A stretch of DNA of 27,902 nt from CAZSTA01 sp964609495 [NCBI: uncultured bacterium] (GCA_964609495.1 CAZSTA010000026.1:1-27902), one strand, 5' to 3'; positions 1 through 8,325 are shown, counted from the stretch's first letter. Notes: generated from the letters alone by a model not told the origin. A program made the numbers and translations.

Positions 1-26
1 TGAGAATATTAGTAGAGGTGCTAGTA

Positions 27-329
27 GTGATCGCAAAAAGGTCGAAGTGGTTAGCAATTTTGATAATCGCTCTCTTGCTCATAATCTTATATTTATCTTC
101 AACTTCGACTCCGACTAGGACCAGGATCGTCATCTTGGGACCTGATGATGCTACTCTGAGGGAGCTGATAAAAGAATTTAACAGGCGGAATCCTGATATT
201 GAGGCTGTATTAGAACCTCAGACCACAGATGAGTCTCCTACGATTACGCAAAAATTGACGGATTTCTATAATTGGTTATCTGAGAAGTTCAAAGCTATAT
301 TTGATCGCTTATTTCCAAAAACAAACTAA
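27..329 (+). CDS. Small single-pass membrane protein, unknown
   Basis: About 100 residues. A basic start (AKRSKW) is followed by one hydrophobic segment at about residues 9-26, so it is probably a membrane-anchored or secreted protein with its tail outside. The stretch after the membrane segment (ATLRELIKEFNRRNPDIE) resembles the first helix and strand of mature ABC solute-binding proteins, but the protein ends about 40 residues later, so it cannot be a complete binding protein. I prefer the GTG at 27 over the in-frame GTG at 18, because AGAGG at 14-18 gives an 8-nt spacing only for the later codon. It could be a truncated binding protein or an unrelated small anchor. I do not recognise the family. 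Confidence 0.5.
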   Translation: MIAKRSKWLAILIIALLLIILYLSSTSTPTRTRIVILGPDDATLRELIKEFNRRNPDIEAVLEPQTTDESPTITQKLTDFYNWLSEKFKAIFDRLFPKTN

Positions 330-344
330 TTTTCCTCTTTCAAC

Positions 345-373
345 TTGCTTCAGATAATTTCGTATGATATACA
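345..373 (+). promoter_or_regulatory. Candidate promoter of the SDR gene
   Basis: TTGCTT (345-350), a 17-bp spacer and TATACA (368-373), ending about 28 bp before the SDR start codon and upstream of its AGGAGGTG ribosome site at 389-396. The match to the sigma-70 consensus is moderate. Confidence 0.35.
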
Positions 374-401
374 AGAAAAGCACAAACTAGGAGGTGTCAG
401 A

Positions 402-1166
402 ATGGCAGGATGGTTCGAAGGCAAGGTCGCTCTCATAACTGGTGGAAGCTCAGGAATCGGTAGGGCATCCGCATTAGCATTTGCCAGGGAATCCGCAAAG
501 GTCATCATCGCTGATGTAAATGTTGAAGATGGCGAAGAGACGCTACGTATGATCAAGGAAGCGGGTGGCGAAGCTATCTTCATCAAAACTGACGTATCGA
601 AGGCAGTCGAGGTTGAAGCGATGGTCAACAAAGCCATCGAGACCTATGATCGATTGGACTATGCCTTTAACAACGCCGGGATTGCAGGAGATTGGGATCT
701 CACCGCCGATTGCACCGAGGAAAACTGGGATCGTATAATCGATATCAACCTCAAAGGGATCTGGTTAGGTATGAAATACGAGATCCCTCAGATACTCAAA
801 CAAGGTGGTGGTTCTATCGTCAACACGTCATCAGGATGGGGATTGGTCGGGACGGCGGATGGCGCCCCAGCTTACGTTGCTAGCAAGCACGGGATCATTG
901 GGCTGACCAAAGCAGCCGCTCTGGAATACGCTAAAGATGGCCTCCGAGTCAACGCGGTGTGCCCGGGGTCGATCCGCACCCCACTGCTCGAGTCGCTCTT
1001 TAGAGAAGATCCTGAGTTCGAAGCGCTGGTCATTTCTCGACACCCAATGGGGCGGATAGGGATGCTAGATGAGGTTGCCGAGGCTGTGATGTGGCTATGC
1101 TCGGATGCGGCTTCGTTTGTCACGGGGCATGCGATGGCTGTAGATGGTGGCTATGTTGCCCAATAG
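402..1166 (+). CDS. Short-chain dehydrogenase/reductase (SDR)
   Basis: A classical SDR oxidoreductase of 254 residues, the usual length. The cofactor motif TGGSSGIG is at 13-20, NNAG at 90-93, and the catalytic tetrad is complete: N116, S144, Y158 and K162 (YVASK). Asp38 at the end of the second beta strand is the acidic residue that usually selects NAD(H) over NADP(H). The C-terminal part has the usual PG-S-I-RTP segment and ends in VDGGYVAQ. Substrates of this family cannot be read from sequence; sugars, polyols, 3-oxoacyl groups and steroids are all possible. The frame is open upstream to 345, but AGGAGGTG at 389-396 fixes the start at ATG 402. It is alone on the plus strand, next to a sugar importer operon on the other strand, so a sugar or polyol substrate is a reasonable guess. 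Confidence 0.9.
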   Translation: MAGWFEGKVALITGGSSGIGRASALAFARESAKVIIADVNVEDGEETLRMIKEAGGEAIFIKTDVSKAVEVEAMVNKAIETYDRLDYAFNNAGIAGDWDLTADCTEENWDRIIDINLKGIWLGMKYEIPQILKQGGGSIVNTSSGWGLVGTADGAPAYVASKHGIIGLTKAAALEYAKDGLRVNAVCPGSIRTPLLESLFREDPEFEALVISRHPMGRIGMLDEVAEAVMWLCSDAASFVTGHAMAVDGGYVAQ

Positions 1167-1517
1167 GTGTTCCGCCAGCAAGATGAACTATAGCTAACAA
1201 AGGCTTAGCGAAACCATCAAGCCTTGAACATTTCACAAATTCTCGCAATTCACCAGAAGATCGGGTATTTTCTATCTTTGCCGAGTTTAGCCAACTGATT
1301 TCAGAAGGAGCTAAAAAATTTAAAAAAAATTTTTGGATGGTGAATAAAATTCTTAGTTTCGCGACTATAGTAATCGAGGGACAGTTCCTTAAAGTTTTGA
1401 TTTGCTTTGAAAACAAAAATACTTAATTTATTCACCCTTACGTAGTATAATTTACACTAGGAATATCATCTGGATTACCAGTTATAAAATAGCTCTCTCT
1501 CCACCCACCCTTCTCAT
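1167..1517. other. Intergenic stretch without a clear gene
   Basis: About 350 bases between the SDR stop and the terminator hairpin. One plus-strand frame is open from 1187 to about 1425 but has no credible start codon or ribosome site. A TATAAT (1446-1451) with a weak upstream element (TTAATT, 1423-1428) points rightward at the hairpin. Nothing here is supported as a protein gene. Confidence 0.4.
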
Positions 1518-1564
1518 AATAATAGCGCCCTCGTGTGTCAAAGCACGTTTCGGGCGCTATTATT
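1518..1564. terminator. Hairpin terminator between convergent units
   Basis: A perfect 13-bp stem (AATAATAGCGCCC at 1518-1530, GGGCGCTATTATT at 1552-1564). The 21-nt loop can itself pair CGTG (1532-1535) with CACG (1544-1547). On the plus strand it is followed by the T-rich TATTTT run. On the minus strand it lies 24 nt past the permease stop codon. It probably ends both the leftward importer operon and anything read rightward from the SDR side. Confidence 0.7.
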
Positions 1565-1587
1565 TATTTTCCCTTTCCCAATCAAAT

Positions 1588-2439
1588 CTATTTAATCGCC
1601 CCTCTAGTGATTCCTGTCATAAATCCCTTTTGTATAAAGAGGTAAGCGATAAAACTAGGAATCAATCCCAAAACAGCCGCCGCGTTTAATAGACTATGAG
1701 GCTGATATTGCATCATCTCCCTTACCATAATATCATATAATCCGAACTGGTAAGGCTTGAGACTTTGACTTGAAAGGAAGGTTAAAGCTAAAACGAACTC
1801 GTTCCAAGCCATAACAAAAGCCAAAATCGCGACTGCCGCTAATCCTGGCAAGGCTAGGGGTAGAGCAATTCTTGTGAAAATATTAAAGCGATTACAACCA
1901 TCGATCATCGCTGCCTCCTCTACCTCTATAGGAAGAGATTGGAAAAAACCGGTCATAATCCAAATAGAGAGCGGTAGATTAACCCCAGTATATACTATAA
2001 TTAACGCGGTGCGGGTGTTTAGAAGTTTCAGCACTTGAAGCAACATATATAGGGGAATTATATTCGTAAGGGCTGGCATCATCTGAGTCGCTAATAAACC
2101 ATAAAAAGCCGTTTTTCGTAAGGGAAATTTAAAACGAGCGAAAGCATAAGCGGCAAAAGAGCTTACAAAAACTACTCCTAGAGCCGTAAGGGATGCTATT
2201 ATAACACTGTTGCTCATATAACGAATAATGGGGGTCTCGGTGAGAACCTTCTTGAAGTTCTCCAGATAGAGGCCACTTGGTATCCAATGCGGTGGATACT
2301 CAAAGAGTCTCTCCTCCGGCTGGAGGGAACAGCTAATAATCCAAAGAATTGGAATTGCCGTGAATAGACATAATATAATCAGGACCAAATGAGGTAAACC
2401 TATACGAATTACTCTTATTAAACTAATTTTTCTTCTCAT
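1588..2439 (-). CDS. Carbohydrate ABC transporter permease (MalG type)
   Basis: Inner-membrane permease of 283 residues from the CUT1 carbohydrate uptake family, the second permease of a heterodimeric importer. It has about six hydrophobic segments. The cytoplasmic EAA loop (EEAAMIDG at 174-181, then ending in LPLALPGL) is the docking site for the ATPase. The RGAIKG-like ending usual in MalG proteins is present as TRGAIK. It starts at ATG 2439, 13 nt after the stop of the partner permease, so the two are made from one message. Its stop is 24 nt before a strong terminator hairpin, making it the last gene of the operon. The transported sugar cannot be told from sequence. Confidence 0.93.
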   Translation of the reverse strand: MRRKISLIRVIRIGLPHLVLIILCLFTAIPILWIISCSLQPEERLFEYPPHWIPSGLYLENFKKVLTETPIIRYMSNSVIIASLTALGVVFVSSFAAYAFARFKFPLRKTAFYGLLATQMMPALTNIIPLYMLLQVLKLLNTRTALIIVYTGVNLPLSIWIMTGFFQSLPIEVEEAAMIDGCNRFNIFTRIALPLALPGLAAVAILAFVMAWNEFVLALTFLSSQSLKPYQFGLYDIMVREMMQYQPHSLLNAAAVLGLIPSFIAYLFIQKGFMTGITRGAIK

Positions 2440-2452
2440 AATTTCCCCATCC

Positions 2453-3349
2453 TTATTGAGCTTCTAAAAGCCCTCTCCTCGCCAAAATCACCAGATATAG
2501 TGAGGTTATGAATAGATTTATTAAGAACATCATAAGTGCTATAGATGAGCCGTAACCCAAACGCCCGCTTTCAAAAGCCACTTTATACATACGAAGTCCG
2601 ATTACTTCCGTAAAGTTGAGAGGACCTCCTCCCGTCAGAGCATAGATTAAGGCGAAGACATTAAAAGTATACATTGTAATCAACATAAAATTGGAAAGCA
2701 TTGTGAATCTCATCATAGGAACAGTGATGTGAAAGAAGGATTGCCAGAAGGTCGCTCCATCAACTTTCGCGGCTTCATAAAGTTCATCGGGAATAGCTTG
2801 TAAACCAGCAAGTTCCCAGATCATTGAGAAGGGATACCCCTTCCAGATATTCAAACCAATACAGGTAAGCATAGCCAATTTTGGATCGGCAAACCAGGCC
2901 ATCTTTCCCAATCCTACGAGTCCGGTATAATAGTTGAGCATACCATAAGTATCGTTAAATATTCTCTTCCAAGCGGTAACTGCTAAAACATCGGAGATAA
3001 CCCAAGGGAGAAAGAGGATTGCTCCATAGATGCCCCTTCCTCTATTAACCGCTTTTAGAGATAGAGCCGCAATAAGTCCCATAGCAAACTGAAAGATAAC
3101 TACCATAGATACATAATAACCACTATTTTTAAGAGCTATTCTTACCTGGGAATCTCTTAAAAATTTCATAAAGTTCTTTAATCCTACGATCTTCCAAGTC
3201 GCCCTCGCCAGAGAGGCGTTAGTAAAGCTGAGATATACAGCATACATAGCCGGACCAACGATAAATAGGAAGACAAGTATGGTTGAAGGAAGAAGAAATA
3301 GAATAGCCAAGATAATCATTGGATTCCGCTTCAAGATCCTTTGGAACAC
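2453..3349 (-). CDS. Carbohydrate ABC transporter permease (MalF type)
   Basis: Permease of 298 residues, partner of the downstream MalG-type protein. It has six predicted membrane segments beginning at about residue 11, and an EAA loop YEAAKVDGA at 191-199 followed by the usual helix-and-Pro pattern (ITVPMM). Its length matches the short MalF/UgpA/LacF-type permeases rather than E. coli MalF, which has extra segments. The start codon is GTG at 3349, with AGAGGGG about 8 nt upstream. A perfect hairpin separates it from the binding-protein gene. No ATPase gene is nearby, so the pair probably uses a shared MsmX/MalK-type ATPase encoded elsewhere. Confidence 0.93.
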   Translation of the reverse strand: MFQRILKRNPMIILAILFLLPSTILVFLFIVGPAMYAVYLSFTNASLARATWKIVGLKNFMKFLRDSQVRIALKNSGYYVSMVVIFQFAMGLIAALSLKAVNRGRGIYGAILFLPWVISDVLAVTAWKRIFNDTYGMLNYYTGLVGLGKMAWFADPKLAMLTCIGLNIWKGYPFSMIWELAGLQAIPDELYEAAKVDGATFWQSFFHITVPMMRFTMLSNFMLITMYTFNVFALIYALTGGGPLNFTEVIGLRMYKVAFESGRLGYGSSIALMMFLINLFITSLYLVILARRGLLEAQ

Positions 3350-3375
3350 GATATCTACCCCTCTTATTAAAGATC

Positions 3376-3413
3376 AGCTTCATGCGAATGATATTCCTCA
3401 CCCGCATGAAGCT
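3376..3413 (-). promoter_or_regulatory. Hairpin between binding-protein and permease genes
   Basis: A perfect 11-bp stem (AGCTTCATGCG at 3376-3386, CGCATGAAGCT at 3403-3413) with a 16-nt loop, between the binding-protein stop and the permease ribosome site. There is no strong U run after it on the minus strand. It therefore looks more like a partial terminator or 3'-end stabiliser, the usual way of making more binding protein than permease. Confidence 0.65.
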
Positions 3414-3425
3414 TGGAAGTTACAG

Positions 3426-4760
3426 CTATTCGATATAACCTTTCTCTTCAGCGATCTCGATGACCCTCTCGGTGGCATCCTTTAGAGCTTGTTCAGTAGT
3501 TTTTACTCCCATAATTACCTCTTGGAAGGCTTGCGACCACTCCAAAGAAGCATCGGGGTAGATCTCAACTGCGGGGCGGGTCTTCGCATATTGAAGCTCA
3601 TCCATAATTATCTCGACCCACTCCGGCTTTATCAACTTAGGCTTCCACACTTCGGCCATAGATCTCTGCACCGGCAAATTGCCTCCCTCTAACAATATCT
3701 CCAGCTTATAATCTGGATCGCCACCGACTAGGAGATATATGAAATCCCAGGCTGGTTGATACTTCTCTGGATCCTTTGTGGTTAACCCTACTCCCCAACC
3801 ACCAGCGTTAGTTCCTCTCCCTTGAGTTCTAGGATAAGCGGGATTAGGAGCAAGTCCTATTTTCCCTTCAAGATTGGGCGCAACCGTCTCAATACGGGCG
3901 GCTAACCAGGAGCCATGAAGCATCATAGCAGCCTTATCCGCATAGAATATCTTATCTACATCATCGTATAACATATTGATCGTCTCTGGAGGCAAGGATT
4001 TATCCTCCTTAGCCATAGCTCCAAAGAGATTGAAGACATCTAGGCTAGTTTGGTTATTGAAAGCAGGTTCATTATCGGGAGTAACAAATACGTCCTCTCC
4101 CTGCCAATAAAAGCCGAGGTTGATAACTGTAGTATGTTCACTCTTAGCTCCGCATGTTGAGAGTCCATACCGAATTGTCTCTCCTTCAGGACTTACTATG
4201 AGTAGCTTCTTAGCATAATCTCTCATCTCATTCCAATCCTTAGGAGCTCCAGGAAGTCCTGCCTCAGCAAAGAGATCGGTGCGATACCATAACATCGAGT
4301 TAAAGGCGGTGTCAGGAACTATACCATGAATTTTCCCCTTATATCTTATAAGGAAAGCATCATAGTAGTCATCTTTTAGCTCCTGAGGTATCAGATCGTC
4401 CAGGGGATAAGTATATCCTAGCGCGGCGAACTCAGCGATCCAGTAGCCATCCAGGGTAATTATATCGGGTTGCGTCCCCTGCCGACAACGCAATAGATAC
4501 AAAGTTCGTCCCTCGGTTCCGCCTTGGAGAGCTTCGAACTCCAATTTAACATTCGGATGGGTTTTTTCATACTCAGGTATGATCTTTCTTACTATCACGC
4601 TAGGCTCGCCAGTTTCCACAATAGCCGGTCCCCCCGGAATCCACGTATTGTGAAGACATGCTCTCAGAGTTACCTTCTCTTCAGCTGAACTTGTTTGTCC
4701 CACCAAAGCTATGGCGATAATTAGGAATAACCCGCCTAGAAGCATTCTTTTTAAAACCAC
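3426..4760 (-). CDS. Extracellular sugar-binding protein of ABC importer
   Basis: Family 1 (MalE-like) solute-binding protein of about 444 residues, the capture component for the two downstream permeases. The N-terminus is a signal peptide: KR, then a hydrophobic run (LLGGLFLIIAIALVG) and a likely type I cleavage after SSA. There is no lipobox cysteine. The mature part has the typical early motif (IIPEYEKTHPNVKLE) and a late GGWGVGLTTK segment. The frame extends to a TTG at 4769, but that codon touches the AAGGAGG ribosome site. GTG at 4760 lies 9 nt after it and is preferred. It is the first gene of the operon behind the promoters at 4883-4941. The ligand is unknown, probably an oligosaccharide or sugar derivative. 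Confidence 0.92.
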   Translation of the reverse strand: MVLKRMLLGGLFLIIAIALVGQTSSAEEKVTLRACLHNTWIPGGPAIVETGEPSVIVRKIIPEYEKTHPNVKLEFEALQGGTEGRTLYLLRCRQGTQPDIITLDGYWIAEFAALGYTYPLDDLIPQELKDDYYDAFLIRYKGKIHGIVPDTAFNSMLWYRTDLFAEAGLPGAPKDWNEMRDYAKKLLIVSPEGETIRYGLSTCGAKSEHTTVINLGFYWQGEDVFVTPDNEPAFNNQTSLDVFNLFGAMAKEDKSLPPETINMLYDDVDKIFYADKAAMMLHGSWLAARIETVAPNLEGKIGLAPNPAYPRTQGRGTNAGGWGVGLTTKDPEKYQPAWDFIYLLVGGDPDYKLEILLEGGNLPVQRSMAEVWKPKLIKPEWVEIIMDELQYAKTRPAVEIYPDASLEWSQAFQEVIMGVKTTEQALKDATERVIEIAEEKGYIE

Positions 4761-4882
4761 TTTTTTCAACCTCCTTTAGATTGTAGATTAGATGATCTCC
4801 TTAATAACTTATCTCATCTGAATTGCTGCTTGCCCTTATCACCCCCTATCCAATTCTCAATATACTCAAGTGAGACTCCGAG

Positions 4883-4941
4883 ATATAATTCTAATCTTTG
4901 GTTAATGTCAATATTATAACTGATAATCTTTTGCCTGTCAA
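4883..4941 (-). promoter_or_regulatory. Tandem sigma-70 promoters of the first importer operon
   Basis: Reading leftward: TTGACA (4936-4941), exactly 17 bp, then TATAAT (4913-4918), both hexamers perfect. Overlapping its -10 region is a second TTGACA (4906-4911), 17 bp and TTATAT (4883-4888). The leader to the binding-protein start is about 130-150 nt. GATAATCT occurs as a direct repeat at 4922-4929 and 4943-4950, flanking the first -35 box with a 21-bp period; this is a likely regulator site. Confidence 0.8.
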
Positions 4942-5020
4942 GGATAATCTGTAACAACTATATTGATCTAATCTTCGCAATCTCGCTCCTTTTCTAAGCA
5001 TCTTATTTTCGCTGGACGAT

Positions 5021-6817
5021 CTATTCAATAACTAACTTATATCCTTTATCCCTCAATCTCCTCACGAGCTTGTTTAACTTATCTCCCATCGCTAAAACCT
5101 TGGTGGGAGATAAATTCTTCTTTAGATAAGAGGCTATCTCCTCATCCCCTAATATCCCTCGAAGAGCATCTTCATTCTCGAACTCCAAGACTAAAGCCTT
5201 GTATATCTTCACCTCTTTACTTCCCTCAATCCCAAGAATATCGCCGATATCCTCTCTCTCTAAAGCTCCTATAAGCCAAGCTCCTAACTTTGTTATCTTA
5301 AAAGAGACCATATTATCATCGTTATATCCCGAAGATATCGCTCCCAACCAGTGGAGGACTCTAGTTATAACATCCGATATAAGCTTACCTTCCACCCTCT
5401 CCCAATTTATCAAGCCACTCACATTTTCCCCCTTAGAGTCATATATCTCCCATAGGAATCCTTCTTCAGGTCGCATAAAGTTAAGAGATTCCGCTTTTAT
5501 ATTCCCTATGAAATCATCCAAGTGATACCAGCTATTTATAGCCAGAGTTTTAAGATCGGTTATAACGATCTCTCTAAGGACAAATATCTTCTCCTCCCCT
5601 ATATTCCAACTCAAGCCAGAAAGGTGAGATTGCTCTATCTCGTTCCAGATCTTGCTATTATACCATAGATAGTATATCTCATTAATTCTCTCCAGTGTAT
5701 CTAGTCTCAGCCAAGTATCAACTGCAGGAGTTACACTTATCGATAATCCCTCTTGTTTAATCAAAGATAACGCCTTACAAATATAATTGATAAAGGCAAA
5801 TCTAAGCAATCCTGCTCGACCCTTCAGAGATTCTGGATATGAGAATAGTTTATCTAGCTCATTTATAACCCTCTTGGGAAATCGACGATTGGATCGATTC
5901 AGAGATACCTCGTTATTTCTGAGATAATTCAGATAGGCCTCCATATCCTTTATTAAAGATAGACCGACTTCACTCTCAGAGGAAGGAGGTGGGCACTTCT
6001 TCATCTTCCCTACTACCTCCCCGATCTCACCAAGAGCTTTATACTCCTCTACGATACCTTTAGGGATGATCAACTTCCTATTACCGGCTCTATAAGTAGA
6101 AAAAGCTAAAGCCCTCTCCTCGAATCCTCTGATAAGGGATTTAATTTTAGGGAGATCACCCTGACATAATTCCTCAAGCTTTGAGAATTCTAATTCTCCA
6201 TCTTCAGCTAAAGCTTGTTGATATACCTTCCTCGCTAACTCGCCCATCTCGCCTAAGGCTAACTGGACCGAGTCGAGATGTTTCAAGTTATCAGCCATCA
6301 AGCGGACGATATCCTCCTTACGAGTATAGCGAGTAGAGATAGATAATTTCCTCCTCTCGGCTATAGCTCTTAGCTTCCTAAGTTTATATCTAGCTAAGAT
6401 CTGGGCTAAGCTGAAATTTGATAGATCCTCCTCCATCTCCCTTTGGGCTATCCTCAGCGCTGAGAGTATATCTTCATATATCTCTACTTGTCCCTTATCC
6501 TCATCGAAGAATAGAAAGCAATTCTCATCCAACTGATATAAAAATTCCTCTATTTCATCAGGAGGTAAAGAAGATCGCTGATATATGAAATCAAGCTGAC
6601 AACGACCGTCTTCCTCCAAGATCATCTCTATAATACCCCTTCTCTCCTTATCCAATTTATAAAGCAACTCCCCTGCCGACTCGGGAGAGATCATCTCCTT
6701 ATAGAGAGCCTCCATCAAGGCCGTCTTATCCTCATAACCTTCAACATCTAGGTCCCAAAACTTGGCTAACTTCTTCAATTCCTCTAAAGAATATTGAACT
6801 AAATAAACTTTGAGCAT
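5021..6817 (-). CDS. Winged-helix/SAP-like protein, XPB helicase-associated type
   Basis: 598 residues, no Walker motifs, no signal peptide. The N-terminal half seems to be two copies of one unit: a SAP-like helical pair (ELKKLAKFWDLDVEGYEDKT near 13-32; KLRAIAERRKLSISTRYTRK near 146-165) followed by a winged-helix-like stretch (IIEMILEEDGR; VYQQALAEDGE). The C-terminal third has another winged-helix pattern (ITKLGAWLIGALE) and closes with a domain like that of the XPB/Ssl2-associated proteins of bacteria (YLKKNLSPTKVLAMGDKL, then RLRDKGYKLVIE). I infer a DNA-binding or protein-scaffold role in the cytoplasm. The family assignment is from pattern memory only. Its ATG abuts the upstream stop (TAA then ATG), so translation is coupled to the zinc-finger gene and, through it, to the sugar importer operon. 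No clear terminator follows. Confidence 0.55.
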   Translation of the reverse strand: MLKVYLVQYSLEELKKLAKFWDLDVEGYEDKTALMEALYKEMISPESAGELLYKLDKERRGIIEMILEEDGRCQLDFIYQRSSLPPDEIEEFLYQLDENCFLFFDEDKGQVEIYEDILSALRIAQREMEEDLSNFSLAQILARYKLRKLRAIAERRKLSISTRYTRKEDIVRLMADNLKHLDSVQLALGEMGELARKVYQQALAEDGELEFSKLEELCQGDLPKIKSLIRGFEERALAFSTYRAGNRKLIIPKGIVEEYKALGEIGEVVGKMKKCPPPSSESEVGLSLIKDMEAYLNYLRNNEVSLNRSNRRFPKRVINELDKLFSYPESLKGRAGLLRFAFINYICKALSLIKQEGLSISVTPAVDTWLRLDTLERINEIYYLWYNSKIWNEIEQSHLSGLSWNIGEEKIFVLREIVITDLKTLAINSWYHLDDFIGNIKAESLNFMRPEEGFLWEIYDSKGENVSGLINWERVEGKLISDVITRVLHWLGAISSGYNDDNMVSFKITKLGAWLIGALEREDIGDILGIEGSKEVKIYKALVLEFENEDALRGILGDEEIASYLKKNLSPTKVLAMGDKLNKLVRRLRDKGYKLVIE

Positions 6818-7285
6818 TTATCTTTCCTTAATAATCCTAAAGAATACCGTTCCTCCCTCGGGATCATAAGCGACCCCCGGGTCCATACATTGAGCGATCC
6901 ATTCTCTTCCCTTCTGCGACATCCTGGTTCCCATATATGCCGTTAGGAGACACCCGATCGCATGCATACATACGCTTGAGCAAGTCGATTCATCGAAGAG
7001 CAACTCCTGATTTTCGATCACCATCTTATCCCCAAGGCTATAGATGGGACACTTGCCCTTTATATCCATAACCTCTATGATTACTCGATCCCTTTTCTCC
7101 TCCTCTTCAGAAGTCCCTCTCTTATCCTTGCTCAGAGTCTCATAGGCTGATTTGGCGCACTCCTTGCAGATGTAAGCATTTGAACTAGCCACCAATCCTC
7201 CGGTATCGCTTAATTCCCTGCCACAGAAAGAACATCTCAATCCTTCTCCTTCTTCGATAATACAACCAGCAAAGTTATCACCCAT
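6818..7285 (-). CDS. ClpX-type zinc finger fused to TIGR04076-like domain
   Basis: 155 residues in two parts. Residues 18-43 form a four-cysteine zinc finger with the spacing and flanks of the ClpX N-terminal domain: C18, C21 (CSFCG), C40 and C43 (YICKEC). After an acidic linker (SEEEEKRD), residues of about 68-155 match the pattern I know from the small TIGR04076 family: a beta strand, KGKCPIYSLGDKM, and later cysteines in CSSVCMHAIGC and QCMDPG. The function of that family is unknown to me. The ClpX finger binds adaptors and substrates, so this protein may be a recruiting adaptor (inference). The start ATG 7285 follows an AAGGAGG that lies inside the end of the upstream gene, only 3 nt after its stop. 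It is an internal gene of the second importer operon. Confidence 0.6.
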   Translation of the reverse strand: MGDNFAGCIIEEGEGLRCSFCGRELSDTGGLVASSNAYICKECAKSAYETLSKDKRGTSEEEEKRDRVIIEVMDIKGKCPIYSLGDKMVIENQELLFDESTCSSVCMHAIGCLLTAYMGTRMSQKGREWIAQCMDPGVAYDPEGGTVFFRIIKER

Positions 7286-7288
7286 CCG

Positions 7289-8317
7289 CTAGCTCCTCCT
7301 TAAGGTGTTATACTCCTCAAAAGCTTCTACTAGAGCGGAGATATTCTCCAAGGGAGTATCAGATAATATCGAATGGGAAGTCCCTCCGATATAACCTCCA
7401 TCCTCTGTTCCCAGAGTCTCGATTAAGTATCTCACTTCCCTTTTTACATCCTCTGGGGTGCCTAAAGGAAGTGTCCTCTGAACATCCACTCCTCCCCAAA
7501 AACACAACTTGCCTCTGAATCTCTTCCCTAACTCCTCGATGCTCATCGCTTGAGGCTGAACTGGGTTAAGAACATCCAGTCCCATCCCTATCATATCAGG
7601 GATTAGTTCGATCACTCTGCCACAGCTATGCCACCAAGTATGCTTTCCAGCAGCATTAGCCATGTCTAATATCTGCTTGTAGTAAGGTTTATACTCCCCT
7701 CTCCACTGATCGGGACTGATTAAATTCATGCTCTGAGATCCCCAATCATCGCTCACCCCAATAGCATCAACTCCCGCCTTTATAGCTTGTTCAGCCATAC
7801 CTATATTAAATTTCATAATCTCGTGGCGGAGTTTATCGAACTTCTCGTATTCTAAGTAGGGATCCATCATCAGCTTATCGAAGCCTCGCAAAGCCCACAT
7901 CCTCTCGAAGAGAGTGTATTCCAGCCAACAGACAATATACTTATCAGTATTCTCAACCAAATTCTTTATTCTATCAAGTCGTCCTGGGCTGTAGGGGTCT
8001 GGGAAGACATAGTCATCCATCTTGTCCCAATCGCTTAGAGGGTGAGAGATCGGATAGGCATGATAATTCCAGATCACTCCCCATTCATCCTCGTGATCCC
8101 CATTATCATATTCTCTACTGGGCTTCCAACCCTTAGGTGGATCATACTTAATTAGGAAGAAATCCCTGGGTATAGCCTTCACTATTTCCCTAATCCTATC
8201 TACAGTTTCTCTCCCCTTGTTCTTGTCATAATCCACTATATCTATCCAGAGATTAACGGGTATTCGAGGAGCACCTTTAAAGTTGATTATGCTTTTAACT
8301 AACTCTCTTGAGTTCAT
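7289..8317 (-). CDS. Uroporphyrinogen decarboxylase-family protein
   Basis: 342 residues with the TIM-barrel pattern of the URO-D/cobamide methyltransferase superfamily. Visible marks are AGVDAIGVSDDWGSQ at about 181-195, HSCG at 230-233 and GKLCFWGGVDVQ at about 269-280. HxC (H230, C232) corresponds to the first two zinc ligands of the MtaA/MtbA methyltransferases. The late cysteine of that triad is not obvious; the matching loop reads GGTSHSI. It lacks the N-terminal arginine-rich signature of true heme-pathway HemE, so I do not call it hemE. Members of this group often sit beside sugar ABC importers in uncultivated bacteria, as here: it starts 8 nt after the last permease. A demethylase or sugar-derivative lyase is possible; the substrate is unknown. 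Confidence 0.8.
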   Translation of the reverse strand: MNSRELVKSIINFKGAPRIPVNLWIDIVDYDKNKGRETVDRIREIVKAIPRDFFLIKYDPPKGWKPSREYDNGDHEDEWGVIWNYHAYPISHPLSDWDKMDDYVFPDPYSPGRLDRIKNLVENTDKYIVCWLEYTLFERMWALRGFDKLMMDPYLEYEKFDKLRHEIMKFNIGMAEQAIKAGVDAIGVSDDWGSQSMNLISPDQWRGEYKPYYKQILDMANAAGKHTWWHSCGRVIELIPDMIGMGLDVLNPVQPQAMSIEELGKRFRGKLCFWGGVDVQRTLPLGTPEDVKREVRYLIETLGTEDGGYIGGTSHSILSDTPLENISALVEAFEEYNTLRRS

Positions 8318-8325
8318 TTATCCTC

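Noticed and set aside
1187-1425. Open plus-strand stretch with a protein-like translation (EDRVFSIFAEFSQLISEG)
   Set aside because: No usable start codon or ribosome site near its beginning. It could be a gene remnant, but a chance frame in AT-rich DNA is just as likely.
7289-8317. hemE (heme-pathway uroporphyrinogen decarboxylase)
   Set aside because: The HemE N-terminal arginine-rich signature is missing, while the HxC motif and the importer context fit the methyltransferase-like branch of the superfamily.
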